DNA from: Muribaculaceae bacterium
GTDB taxonomy: Bacteria > Bacteroidota > Bacteroidia > Bacteroidales > Muribaculaceae
Length of the DNA stretch: 44,919 nt
Direction of reading: 5' to 3'
NCBI GenBank assembly: GCA_009775365.1
Contig: VSPM01000021.1
Span: 1 to 44,919, forward strand
Shown here: piece by piece, positions 8,067 through 15,894 of the stretch
How the letters are laid out: each line of letters opens with the position of its first letter
Numbering within the stretch: the stretch's first letter is position 1
Translations under genes and position numbers: made by a program
The notes under the pieces: model-generated
Database searches by the model: none
The model's input: only the letters and a program-made list of their open reading frames with translations
What the model was told of the DNA's origin: nothing

Positions 8067-9158
8067 ATGAAAACAGCATTAATCACGGGAGTGACCGGTC
8101 AGGACGGAAGCTATCTTGCAGAATTTCTTCTTGAGAAGGGTTATGACGTGCATGGCACGATCCGTCGTTCGTCGGTAGATTTCAGAGAACGAATAGCACA
8201 TCTTGAAGGGCATAAGAATTTTCATCTTCATTATGCCGACCTTGGCGACTCCATGTCGATTATGCAGGTAGTGGGCAAGGTTCGCCCCGATGAGATTTAT
8301 AATCTTGCGGCCCAGAGCCATGTGCAGGTGAGTTTCGATTCCCCGGAATACACTGCGAATGTAGATGCCACCGGTGTGTTGCGCATTCTTGAGGCAGTGC
8401 GTCAGTGCGGCCTTGCAGATAAATGCAGGGTGTATCAGGCTTCTACCTCCGAATTGTATGGGAAAGTGGAAGAGGTGCCTCAAAATGAGAAGACTCCGTT
8501 TCATCCTTACAGCCCTTATGCTGTGGCAAAGCTTTATGGATTCTGGATTGTGAAAGAATATCGCGACGCATATGGCATGTATTGTTGCTCGGGCATTCTT
8601 TTTAATCATGAAAGCGAGCGCAGGGGAGAGACATTTGTGACGAGAAAAATCACTCTTGGCGCCGCCCGCATAGCACAAGGAAAGCAGGAGAAGCTTTATT
8701 TGGGGAATCTGTCGAGCCTTCGCGACTGGGGTTATGCAAAGGATTATGTGGAGTGTATGTGGCTGATTCTTCAGCAGCCTTCTCCCGACGATTATGTGAT
8801 TGCCACCGGTGAACAACATTCTGTGAGAGAGTTTTGTCTGCTGGCTTTCAAGAGAGCCGGCATAGAGTTGCGCTTTGAGGGTGAGGGTGAACATGAGAAG
8901 GGGATAGATGTGAAGACCGGAAAAGTGGTTGTAGAAGTGTCGCCCGATTTTTACAGGCCGACAGATGTGGTGAACCTTTGGGGCGACCCGACTAAGGCTA
9001 AGAAAGAACTTGGATGGGATCCCCGCAAGAAGACTTCTTTTGAAGAATTGGTGAATCTCATGGTCGATGCCGACATGGCAAAGGTTGCTGTGGAGAGGGT
9101 AGGCGACCATGTGCGCACGAATCTTGCCGAATATCTTGAAAAGGGTATTGTGAAATGA
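8067..9158 (+). CDS. gmd: GDP-mannose 4,6-dehydratase
   Basis: A 363-aa extended short-chain dehydrogenase that converts GDP-D-mannose to GDP-4-keto-6-deoxy-D-mannose, the first step to GDP-L-fucose, GDP-rhamnose or related sugars. Start 8067 begins exactly at the Rossmann fold; the longer frame from 7938 runs through the upstream hairpin and is not used. Visible features are the NADP-binding GVTGQDGSY (residues 8-16), the catalytic STSE at 126-129, and Y151 and K155 in the YxxxK motif. Length and sequence are standard for the family. The usual partner GDP-fucose synthase (fcl) is not next to it, nor anywhere in this window, so the product sugar is unknown. Confidence 0.96.
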   Translation: MKTALITGVTGQDGSYLAEFLLEKGYDVHGTIRRSSVDFRERIAHLEGHKNFHLHYADLGDSMSIMQVVGKVRPDEIYNLAAQSHVQVSFDSPEYTANVDATGVLRILEAVRQCGLADKCRVYQASTSELYGKVEEVPQNEKTPFHPYSPYAVAKLYGFWIVKEYRDAYGMYCCSGILFNHESERRGETFVTRKITLGAARIAQGKQEKLYLGNLSSLRDWGYAKDYVECMWLILQQPSPDDYVIATGEQHSVREFCLLAFKRAGIELRFEGEGEHEKGIDVKTGKVVVEVSPDFYRPTDVVNLWGDPTKAKKELGWDPRKKTSFEELVNLMVDADMAKVAVERVGDHVRTNLAEYLEKGIVK

Positions 9159-9166
9159 CCGGTTAA

Positions 9167-9178
9167 GGAACGCGTTCC
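9167..9178. repeat. 12-bp perfect palindrome after gmd
   Basis: GGAACGCGTTCC is a perfect palindrome 8 bp after the gmd stop and about 17 bp upstream of the next promoter. It could be an operator; it has no loop or U tract and so is not a terminator. Confidence 0.4.
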
Positions 9179-9194
9179 AAGGGGCGGAATAAAG

Positions 9195-9224
9195 TTGGGA
9201 AACTCAAAATTGGAGTCAATTTTG
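9195..9224 (+). promoter_or_regulatory. Putative promoter of the GH108 homologue
   Basis: TTG at 9195-9197, then a 19-bp spacer and CAATTTTG at 9217-9224 (one mismatch to TAnnTTTG). It lies 12 bp before the ATG at 9237. If it is real, the TTG-initiated longer frame from 9195 cannot be the start. Confidence 0.45.
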
Positions 9225-9236
9225 CAAAAAAAAGTT

Positions 9237-9848
9237 ATGGCTTGTTTTGTAAAATTGATTCCTTTTATTTTTCATTTTGCCGCCGGCGTGTATGGCAAAG
9301 ATGGATGCGACCTTGGATTGCCTTTGGATGAGCAGTTTCGTATTGCCTGCAAGAGAGGCTGGAGCAATGACCCTGACGACCCCGGGGGTGCAACAATGGT
9401 TGACGTCACAATCGGGGCATACGCAGATTTCAGGCGAAGCAAGGGCCTTGACCTGCCGGGTGAAAACGACTTGAGGCAAATAGCATTTGATGAGTGGAGG
9501 GAGATTTTGAAAACCATGTACTGGGACACATGGAATGCTGATTACATTGAGTCGCAGGGTCTGGCAAATCTGCTTGTAGACTGGGTGTGGGCAAGCGGCC
9601 CTAAATCGATAAAGAGGGCGCAGAAGGTGATTGGCGTAAAAGCAGATGGAATTGTGGGCGATAAAACACTGTCGGCTGTCAATGGCAAGGATCCGGAAAT
9701 GCTGTTCAGCATGATACGCAATGCGCGTGAGTCTCACTACCGGAGTTGCCGAGGTGCGTGGAAATATCTTCGCGGATGGCTTCGCCGCCTTGACGCAATC
9801 CGTCCAGACGGCACATTTGTGATTTATGGAAGGACGATAGGGGGCTGA
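9237..9848 (+). CDS. GH108-family lysozyme homologue, probably catalytically dead
   Basis: A 203-aa protein of the GH108 (phage-type muramidase) fold followed by a PG_binding_3-like region (ANLLVDWVWASG, then GVKADGIVGDKTL). The start at 9237 gives a possible signal peptide (KLIPFIFHFAAGVYG). In GH108 enzymes an EGGY motif carries the essential Glu just before NxPxDPGG. Here that stretch reads KRGWSNDPDDPGG, so the Glu is Lys39 and the following Gly is Arg40. The rest of the fold is intact, including MYWDTWNADYI, so this looks like a binding or structural descendant of a prophage lysozyme rather than an active enzyme. No other phage genes lie nearby. Confidence 0.82.
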   Translation: MACFVKLIPFIFHFAAGVYGKDGCDLGLPLDEQFRIACKRGWSNDPDDPGGATMVDVTIGAYADFRRSKGLDLPGENDLRQIAFDEWREILKTMYWDTWNADYIESQGLANLLVDWVWASGPKSIKRAQKVIGVKADGIVGDKTLSAVNGKDPEMLFSMIRNARESHYRSCRGAWKYLRGWLRRLDAIRPDGTFVIYGRTIGG

Positions 9849-9931
9849 TGAATAGTAGTAATTAGAGAATTTCAGCCTTATTATTAGATTTGTGAGGATT
9901 TTGAGCAGGCCGGAGTTGTCGGCGCCGGAGT

Positions 9932-10729
9932 TTATTCAGTAGCCTCATAAGCCAGTTTCTGATAAACAGAAGGTGTCATTCCTGTCAGTTTCTTGAAAAC
10001 GGCGGAGAATGTGGTGTTAGAATTAAAGCCCACGCTCTGGCCGATGGCGTTGATTGTATGGTTGCCGAAGTTTGTTTTGTCAGTCAGGCGTTGACAAGCC
10101 ACGCGAATTCTGTATTCGTTTACAAAATTGTTGAAGTTTTTATTATATGTGCCGTTGATTATCTGCGACACATATCTTGTGTTTGACTCCACCATCTCCG
10201 CGAGTCTGTCGAGAGTGAAATTCTTGTTGCGGTATTCAAGTGAATTGTCCATTATGTCGTTGATGCTGCGAAGAATCTTCCCTTTCATCTCTTCCGAGAG
10301 ATTGCTGTTGTTATATTTGTCATGCTCTTTTCCGTAATCAATAGAAGGCTCGTTGGAAATTTTTTTGCTGTCGATGTTGCTTTTGAGCCGGCGAATCTCT
10401 TCATCCCGGATATTGAGAAGCTCGATACATTCGCGATATTGGGCAGACGCCTGTTCATGATTCTCGGCGAGCCTTTTATTCATTGAGAAAAGATTGCGAT
10501 AGCTCTCGTCGAGTTTCTTCTTCTGCCTGTAGACCCACACGAGAAGATATGATACGGCGGCCCCCGCAAATATTATGGCCATTATCCAGATAAGAAATTT
10601 AATGGTTGTTTCTCTTTCAGTTTTCTTAGTCTGTAGGTCTTTTATCTCGGAGTCTATTTTGTCCATTTCGTATACAGACTGCCCGTTTTTCACGATGTCG
10701 AATTCGCGGGTGTTGGAAATGGAATCCAT
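9932..10729 (-). CDS. Membrane-anchored AraC-family transcription regulator lacking the TPR half
   Basis: A 265-aa regulator. Residues 44-67 form one transmembrane helix (KFLIWIMAIIFAGAAVSYLL). A coiled coil at about 70-125 follows (RNLFSMNKRLAENHEQ), then a C-terminal AraC/XylS double helix-turn-helix at about 165-262 (NFTLDRLAEMVESN; INAIGQSVGFNSNTTFSAVF; MTPSVYQKL). Bacteroidales relatives usually carry several TPR repeats before the membrane helix; here only about 40 residues precede it. An in-frame stop lies 5 codons upstream and a tRNA terminator about 40 bp upstream, so there is no room for a longer version. Either a naturally short form or one cut off by rearrangement next to the tRNA. 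Confidence 0.88.
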   Translation of the reverse strand: MDSISNTREFDIVKNGQSVYEMDKIDSEIKDLQTKKTERETTIKFLIWIMAIIFAGAAVSYLLVWVYRQKKKLDESYRNLFSMNKRLAENHEQASAQYRECIELLNIRDEEIRRLKSNIDSKKISNEPSIDYGKEHDKYNNSNLSEEMKGKILRSINDIMDNSLEYRNKNFTLDRLAEMVESNTRYVSQIINGTYNKNFNNFVNEYRIRVACQRLTDKTNFGNHTINAIGQSVGFNSNTTFSAVFKKLTGMTPSVYQKLAYEATE

Positions 10730-10770
10730 CTCTGTGAAATATTACTTCCCTCCAAATGGCAGATATATGC

Positions 10771-10802
10771 AAAAAAGCCCGGCTCACAGAGCCAGGCTTT
10801 TT
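10771..10802 (-). terminator. Terminator of tRNA-Pro
   Basis: On the minus strand AGCCTGGCT pairs with AGCCGGGCT (one G-T pair) and is followed by six T. It sits 13 bp downstream of the tRNA and is a textbook intrinsic terminator. Confidence 0.88.
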
Positions 10803-10814
10803 CCCTAAATTTTG

Positions 10815-10889
10815 TCGGGGTGAAAGGATTCGAACCTTCGACCCCCTGCTCCCAAAGCAGGTGCGCTAACCGGACTGCGCTACGCCCCG
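10815..10889 (-). tRNA. tRNA-Pro (anticodon UGG)
   Basis: A 75-nt cloverleaf. The anticodon stem CCTGC/GCAGG encloses TTTGGGA, giving anticodon TGG. The T arm contains GGTTCGAATCC and the D arm GCGCAGTCCGGTTAGCGC. It starts with C1 and has discriminator A73, both normal for proline tRNA. CCA is not encoded. The acceptor stem CGGGGCG/CACCCCG has one C6-A67 mismatch. Its own promoter lies upstream and a terminator follows. Confidence 0.96.
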
Positions 10890-10914
10890 AATGGCCTTGT
10901 CGGCTTTTCGACTG

Positions 10915-10947
10915 CAAAGTTAAGAATAATTTTTGAAATAACCGCAA
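10915..10947 (-). promoter_or_regulatory. Promoter of tRNA-Pro
   Basis: On the minus strand TTG (10945-10947), a 22-bp spacer and TAACTTTG (10915-10922). The -7 box is a perfect match to the consensus and sits 25 bp before the tRNA 5' end. Confidence 0.6.
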
Positions 10948-11139
10948 TTATTTTAATTTTTTATTTCGTTATTCAAAACGATTGCAGCGATAGCGGTAGA
11001 AGTAGGGTTTAAGACCCAAAACTGTTTTATTGTCAATTTTAAGAAGGTGACAGGTATCACTTCCTCTGTCTATAGGGGAATTAGCAATGAATCTTGAGTT
11101 TGTAAGGTCTTTTGTCTGGCGCTTTGATAAGATTGTCTT

Positions 11140-12696
11140 TTATCGTGAGATGAGCCATCGTGAGATGTTTCGGGTGCGTTTAGAAAAACCTATTCCGATT
11201 TTTATGATCTGTCGCCCGTCGGTGGCAAATGGAAGGGTGTATTCTTTACTTTCAATCTGGTTCATTGCAGACGTTGCCGTTCCATTGAGTTTCAACTCGA
11301 TGACATAAATGAACTTGTCTGTCTTCATTAGAATATCGATGCGCCCGTGAGAAGTGCGATATTCAGTTTGAATCTCCATTCCAAGAAGCCTGCAAATGAT
11401 GTAGATGTTATTCTCAAAGTAGACTTCCGGCTTATTTTTCGAAAGGTCGTAGGGAATGTCTGAAAGAAAACTCTTTAGAAACTGCATAAATGTCTCGGCG
11501 TTGCCGGATTTTACCTCTCTTGTGAATGTGCGTATGAAATTGCGGGACTCATCTTTTCCCATTCCGGAGAATATGGGAAGAATGCCTTTGAAAATGCCTC
11601 TTCCAACTTCCTCATTTGGAAGCCCGAGCAAATAGTCTCCATTTTCTTCAGACACGCCTTTTATAGTAAGATAGCCTGTCTGAAAAAGTAATGCTGTCGG
11701 GTCGTCGCTGTATGATTCTATTTCACCGAGCGATGCGTCGTCTATTTCCGAATTGAAGAAATCTCTGATGTTGCCAACACGGCTTCGCAATGCTTCAAGC
11801 AAAAATGTTGGTGTGCCTGATGCAAACCAGTAGTCTCCTATTTTTGAATCTTCAAGTGCGTAGAGCAATGAGAATGGATTGTATAGGTCTGTCCGGTCGG
11901 AAGTGAAGTGATAACCGTCATAGTTCTGTTTAAGCCTGCTGAATGCTTCTTCGAAAGAGATGTCAAGTTTTTTTGCAATACGTTCTACTCCCGGGCTCAG
12001 GAAATGACGAATTTCCGATTCTGTTATTCCGCATATGGCCGCAAAATCATTATTCAGCGATATGTCGCGAAGATTGTTCATGTCGCTGAACACGCTCAAC
12101 CGCGAGAACCTTGTTACTCCGGTAAGCATGGCAAACCGAATGAATGAGTCGGCGGCCTTTAGCGTGCCGTATATTGGTTTTAGTGTGTCGCGGAATATGC
12201 GATTTAGATCAGGGTTATCAATAGTGGCTACGAGAAACTTGTCGTATTCATCTATCAGAACCACAGCTTTGTGCCCTGTAGCGGCCACTGCTCGCTCTAT
12301 CACACCGTAAAAGCGTTGCGATAAATCTATTTCAGATTCATCGCGGCCATATTGTCTTTCCCATTTGGAAATCTGAGCGATAAGAATTGAATGCAGCCCT
12401 TCAATCGACGATGTGTTGGCATTGACAAAGTTCAGATGAAACACCGGATGCGGTTCCCAGTCATATGGATACTGATCTATGGCAAGATTTTTGAACAAGT
12501 TGCGGCGTCCTTCAAAAAATGATTTTATGGTGGAGAGCAAAAGACTTTTGCCGAATCGTCGGGGACGACTCAGAAAATAATATTTGCCTCTTTCAATCAG
12601 GCGGTGAATGTATTCTGTCTTGTCGACATAGACATAGCCTTCCTCAATAAGCTCGGAGAAAGTTTCTATGCCGACAGGATATTTCTGGTTTGCCAT
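11140..12696 (-). CDS. AAA-ATPase / PD-(D/E)XK nuclease-fold protein
   Basis: A 518-aa member of the AAA-ATPase_like plus DUF1703 family that is highly duplicated in Bacteroidales. Walker A is at about residues 43-51 (SRPRRFGKSL) and Walker B at about 145-154 (AVVLIDEYDK). The C-terminus has a PD-(D/E)XK nuclease core (GRIDILMKTDKFIYVIELKL), with Asp and the E-x-K pair in place, so both activities may be intact. The biological role of this family is not established; mobile-element or defence links have been suggested from distribution. The start at 12696 is preferred over the frame opening at 12705 because the likely -7 box (12703-12710) overlaps the latter. The gene is isolated, with its own promoter. 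Confidence 0.9.
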   Translation of the reverse strand: MANQKYPVGIETFSELIEEGYVYVDKTEYIHRLIERGKYYFLSRPRRFGKSLLLSTIKSFFEGRRNLFKNLAIDQYPYDWEPHPVFHLNFVNANTSSIEGLHSILIAQISKWERQYGRDESEIDLSQRFYGVIERAVAATGHKAVVLIDEYDKFLVATIDNPDLNRIFRDTLKPIYGTLKAADSFIRFAMLTGVTRFSRLSVFSDMNNLRDISLNNDFAAICGITESEIRHFLSPGVERIAKKLDISFEEAFSRLKQNYDGYHFTSDRTDLYNPFSLLYALEDSKIGDYWFASGTPTFLLEALRSRVGNIRDFFNSEIDDASLGEIESYSDDPTALLFQTGYLTIKGVSEENGDYLLGLPNEEVGRGIFKGILPIFSGMGKDESRNFIRTFTREVKSGNAETFMQFLKSFLSDIPYDLSKNKPEVYFENNIYIICRLLGMEIQTEYRTSHGRIDILMKTDKFIYVIELKLNGTATSAMNQIESKEYTLPFATDGRQIIKIGIGFSKRTRNISRWLISR

Positions 12697-12702
12697 ATTA
12701 TG

Positions 12703-12734
12703 CAAATATAGTCGATTATGTCAATATTGCCAAA
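12703..12734 (-). promoter_or_regulatory. Promoter of the AAA/PD-(D/E)XK gene, nearly leaderless
   Basis: On the minus strand TTTG (12731-12734), a 20-bp spacer and TATATTTG (12703-12710) match the Bacteroidetes consensus fully. The -7 box ends 6 bp before the ATG at 12696, which predicts an mRNA with almost no 5' leader. Confidence 0.65.
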
Positions 12735-12797
12735 TATAGGCGCGATATCTCAAGTTTTTATGCCTTGGCACTGCATATGGCATTTCGCTGCGCCAGG

Positions 12798-13697
12798 TCA
12801 GAATGGGAAGAGAAGAGGGAGCACAAATATCATCAGCACGCCGAGGAGCAACTGCAAAGGGAGTCCTACTTTTATATAATCCATAAATGCGTATTGACCG
12901 GCAGGCATGACCAGCGCGTCAGTTCTCACTTCAAGAATCTCTATGCCGTATTCTCTACGGAGATGCAGAGACGCGAGGGTCTTGCCGCAAATCGGCGACT
13001 CCTGGCCGACCGAAGCTCTGTAGAGGTCGGCGTTAAGGCCATATTCCTCCACGATGTCAGTGAGCGATCGTGATGCAGGGCCTTCGTTGTCGCTTTTTTT
13101 CTTCTGAGCCAGAAATTTGCTCAGTGGAATGAGAAGCAGCGTGCCGGCCACAAGGCATATTGCCCCGGCTGGAAGGAAGGTGAAGAATGTGAGCGGATGC
13201 CCTGAAAAATCTTCCCAAGCCTCTGCCACCACAAGGTTTGGCGGTGTGCCTATGAGTGTGAGCATGCCCCCGAGGCTGCTGGCAAAAGCCAGGGGCATAA
13301 GCAGACGCCGTGGAGAACTGCCGGACGCGGCAGCCATGCTCACCACGATTGGGAGCATGAGTGCCACGGTGCCGGTGTTGCTTACAAAGCCTCCGATAAG
13401 TGCTGTCCCTGTCATGACCACAAGAAACAGACGGGTCTCGCTCCCGCCGCCAAGTTTTAGAAGGCGTGCGCTGATTGTTTTGGCAAGGCCGGTATTGAAG
13501 ATTGCCCCACCCACAACAAACAGGCCGACCATCATAATGACGATTGAGTTTGAGAAACCTGACAGCGCCTCTTGAGTGGATATGATGCCGCTTACGGCAA
13601 GCACCATCAGAGCAATAAGCGCAACGACATCTGCCCGGATTTTTCCCCAGACGAATCCGACTGCGGCCAAGGACAGTGTTATTAAGGTTATTAGCAT
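12798..13697 (-). pseudogene. SLC13-type anion transporter with a large in-frame internal deletion
   Basis: A 299-aa frame. Residues 1-190 match the N-terminal membrane half of SLC13/DASS-type permeases (GFVSNTGTVALMLPIVVSMA; LTLIGTPPNLVVAEA carries the conserved substrate and sodium-site motif). Residues about 200-258 are the beginning of a TrkA-C domain (SPICGKTLASLHLRREYGIE). From T259 on (TDALVMPAGQYAFMDYIKVG, then VLPLLFPF) the sequence is the extreme C-terminus of the same family. Full-length members are about 600 aa with two TrkA-C domains and a second membrane half. The missing block of roughly 300 residues includes half the transport site, so transport is unlikely. The join, near 12923, is in frame with no stop. 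Confidence 0.75.
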
Positions 13698-13779
13698 TTC
13701 CGGAGTGATTTAATTATTATTTTACGATAATTTTGCTTGTCACTTTCTTTCCGCTTTCGCGCCTTTTGCAGGATGCGGT

Positions 13780-15891
13780 CTATTGGCTTAAATGATAGTT
13801 GCGTTCTGCAATGGCTATTCGCGCAATATAGGAATCGATGCCGTGTTTCTCTTTCAGAATTTGATAGGCATTGTCGGGGTCTTTGTCAAAAACGTCTATG
13901 ACGGTCTTGTATTGGCTGTGGGTGAGGAGTTTGCGGAAATCGTTGAAATTCCCGTCTTCAGCCAGTTGAGCAAAATGCGAGTAGACGGTAGATATTGCAA
14001 CTCCTTTAATTTCTGCTATTTTCTCAGGCTCCATTCCGGAATTCAGCAGTAAAAGAGATTCTTTCTGGCTTGTGCCTGCAGGCATTGTGCGTTTCATTCC
14101 TTGAAACTTGCGTATCACCCCGAGGAATTGGCGTCCATATTTTGCAAGTTTCACTTCTCCAACTCCCGATACTTCTGAAATCTGCTCTATTTCTACAGGA
14201 CGACGCTCGGCCATCTCTTTGAGTGTGGCGTCGGAAAAGATCATATATGCCGGGATATGCTCTTTCTGTGAAATTTCTTTGCGCATATTCTTGAGCTGTT
14301 CAAGAAGCCTCTGCTCCGGTGGCAGGTCAACTACCTTTTCCAGTTCTTTTTTATGGGGCGCCCCGTAGTTGAACTCCTGATGGGTGTTGAGCTGAATCCG
14401 TTCAAGCCCTTTCACAACTTTGATTCCGTAAGGGGTGGGGCGAAGATGGAAGTTGTCTTCGTATGCCACTTCGAGAAGCCCAAGCTGAATCATCTGGAGA
14501 ATGTAGCTCCGCCATTGCATAGGAGTCAGGTCTCGCCCGGCTCCGTAAGTCTTGATATGATGATACCCTTTCTGAATGATTTCTGCACGGGTGGAGGCGC
14601 GGAGTATGTCGATAACGTTGTTCATGCCTTCGCGTGACTGAATGCGAATCACCGCGCTGAGGGCTTTCTGCGCTATTATTGTGCCGTCGAACACCTGACG
14701 CGGAGAGCGGCAGTTGTCGCAATTTCCGCAGTCATGTTTGATTTCTTCGCTGAAATAGCTGAGCAGGATGCGCCGGCGACATATTGACGCCTCTGCATAG
14801 CGTTGCATGAAATCGAGTTTCTCGCCGTTGATTTCCTTTTGGCCGGAATCTTCTACAAAACTTCGCCTTGTGATAATGTCGCCGAAATTGTAGAACATGA
14901 TAGCCTCGGCAGGGAGGCCGTCGCGACCTGCGCGGCCTATTTCCTGATAATAGCTCTCGATGTTTCCGGGGATGTTGTTGTGCACAACCCAGCGTATATT
15001 GCTTTTGTCAATGCCCATTCCAAAGGCAATGGTGGCGCAAACCACTTGTGCCTCGCCGTTTACAAACGCTTTCTGAGCCTGTTCTCTCTGCTCGGGCGAT
15101 AGTCCTGCGTGATAGCACACGGATTTGAATCCCATGTCGGAGAGAGCTTCGTGCATATCTTCCGTTTTTTTACGGCTGAGGCAATACACTATCCCAGAGT
15201 CGAGATGATATTTTGTGATGAGGTCGGCGATTATGCGCAGCCGCTGACGCTTGCCGGGGTCGTTGACTACCTTTAGAGATATGTTGGGACGGTCGAAAGA
15301 GCCTGTCCATCTGAACGGGTCGTGAAGCCCGAGCGCATTGCTGATGTCGTTGCGTGTAAGGCGGTCGGCAGTAGCCGTCAGCGCCATCACAGGCGCTCCC
15401 GGAAACATGTTTTTTACAGTGCGAAGGGATGTGTAGACCGGGCGAAAATCGTGTCCCCATTGAGAGATGCAATGCGCCTCATCTATTGCAATCAGCGACA
15501 CTTTCACCATCTCGGCGATTTTGCTTATTTCAATCATGAGGCGCTCGGGGGAAATGTAGAGAAGCTTCATTTTCCCTTCTCTTGCCAGCGAAAGATTGCT
15601 CTGATTGATGCTTTCGTCCTGATTTGAATGTATTGCCGCCGCAGCTATGCCATTGGCTCTAAGCGCCTGCACCTGGTCGTTCATCAATGCAATGAGCGGA
15701 GACACAACAATCGCGCATCCCGGAAGAAGAAGCGCCGGAATCTGATAGCAGATGGATTTCCCTCCGCCTGTGGGCATAAGCACAAGCGTGTCGCGACCTG
15801 CCACTACATTTTCCACTATTTCCTTTTGTCCGGGGCGGAATGATGAGTAGCCGTAGTATTTTTTCAGCAGGTCGAGGGCTTTAGTTTCCAT
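13780..15891 (-). CDS. recQ: ATP-dependent DNA helicase RecQ
   Basis: A 703-aa 3'-5' DNA helicase of recombination and fork repair. All parts are present: helicase domain with Walker A (LMPTGGGKSICYQ), DEAH box (AIDEAHCISQWGHDFRP) and motif VI (QEIGRAGRDG); Zn-binding RQC region (CRRRILLSYF, CGNCDNC); HRDC domain (about residues 525-600); and a C-terminal helix-turn-helix extension (about 610-700, EKIAEIKGVAISTVYSHF). It is the last gene of a tight five-gene operon and starts 3 bp after the CMP-sugar synthetase stop. That is an unusual companion; it may simply be read through from the operon promoter at 19.5 kb. Confidence 0.97.
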   Translation of the reverse strand: METKALDLLKKYYGYSSFRPGQKEIVENVVAGRDTLVLMPTGGGKSICYQIPALLLPGCAIVVSPLIALMNDQVQALRANGIAAAAIHSNQDESINQSNLSLAREGKMKLLYISPERLMIEISKIAEMVKVSLIAIDEAHCISQWGHDFRPVYTSLRTVKNMFPGAPVMALTATADRLTRNDISNALGLHDPFRWTGSFDRPNISLKVVNDPGKRQRLRIIADLITKYHLDSGIVYCLSRKKTEDMHEALSDMGFKSVCYHAGLSPEQREQAQKAFVNGEAQVVCATIAFGMGIDKSNIRWVVHNNIPGNIESYYQEIGRAGRDGLPAEAIMFYNFGDIITRRSFVEDSGQKEINGEKLDFMQRYAEASICRRRILLSYFSEEIKHDCGNCDNCRSPRQVFDGTIIAQKALSAVIRIQSREGMNNVIDILRASTRAEIIQKGYHHIKTYGAGRDLTPMQWRSYILQMIQLGLLEVAYEDNFHLRPTPYGIKVVKGLERIQLNTHQEFNYGAPHKKELEKVVDLPPEQRLLEQLKNMRKEISQKEHIPAYMIFSDATLKEMAERRPVEIEQISEVSGVGEVKLAKYGRQFLGVIRKFQGMKRTMPAGTSQKESLLLLNSGMEPEKIAEIKGVAISTVYSHFAQLAEDGNFNDFRKLLTHSQYKTVIDVFDKDPDNAYQILKEKHGIDSYIARIAIAERNYHLSQ

Positions 15892-15894
15892 TTG

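Noticed and set aside
11043..11063. Hairpin downstream of the AAA/PD-(D/E)XK gene as terminator
   Set aside because: Only 7 bp with a bulge, about 80 bp from the stop and with a poor U tract; too weak to call.
11140..12696. AAA/PD-(D/E)XK gene as part of a defence island
   Set aside because: No other defence gene is adjacent; the family is widespread and repeated in Bacteroidales genomes, so one copy is not evidence of an island.
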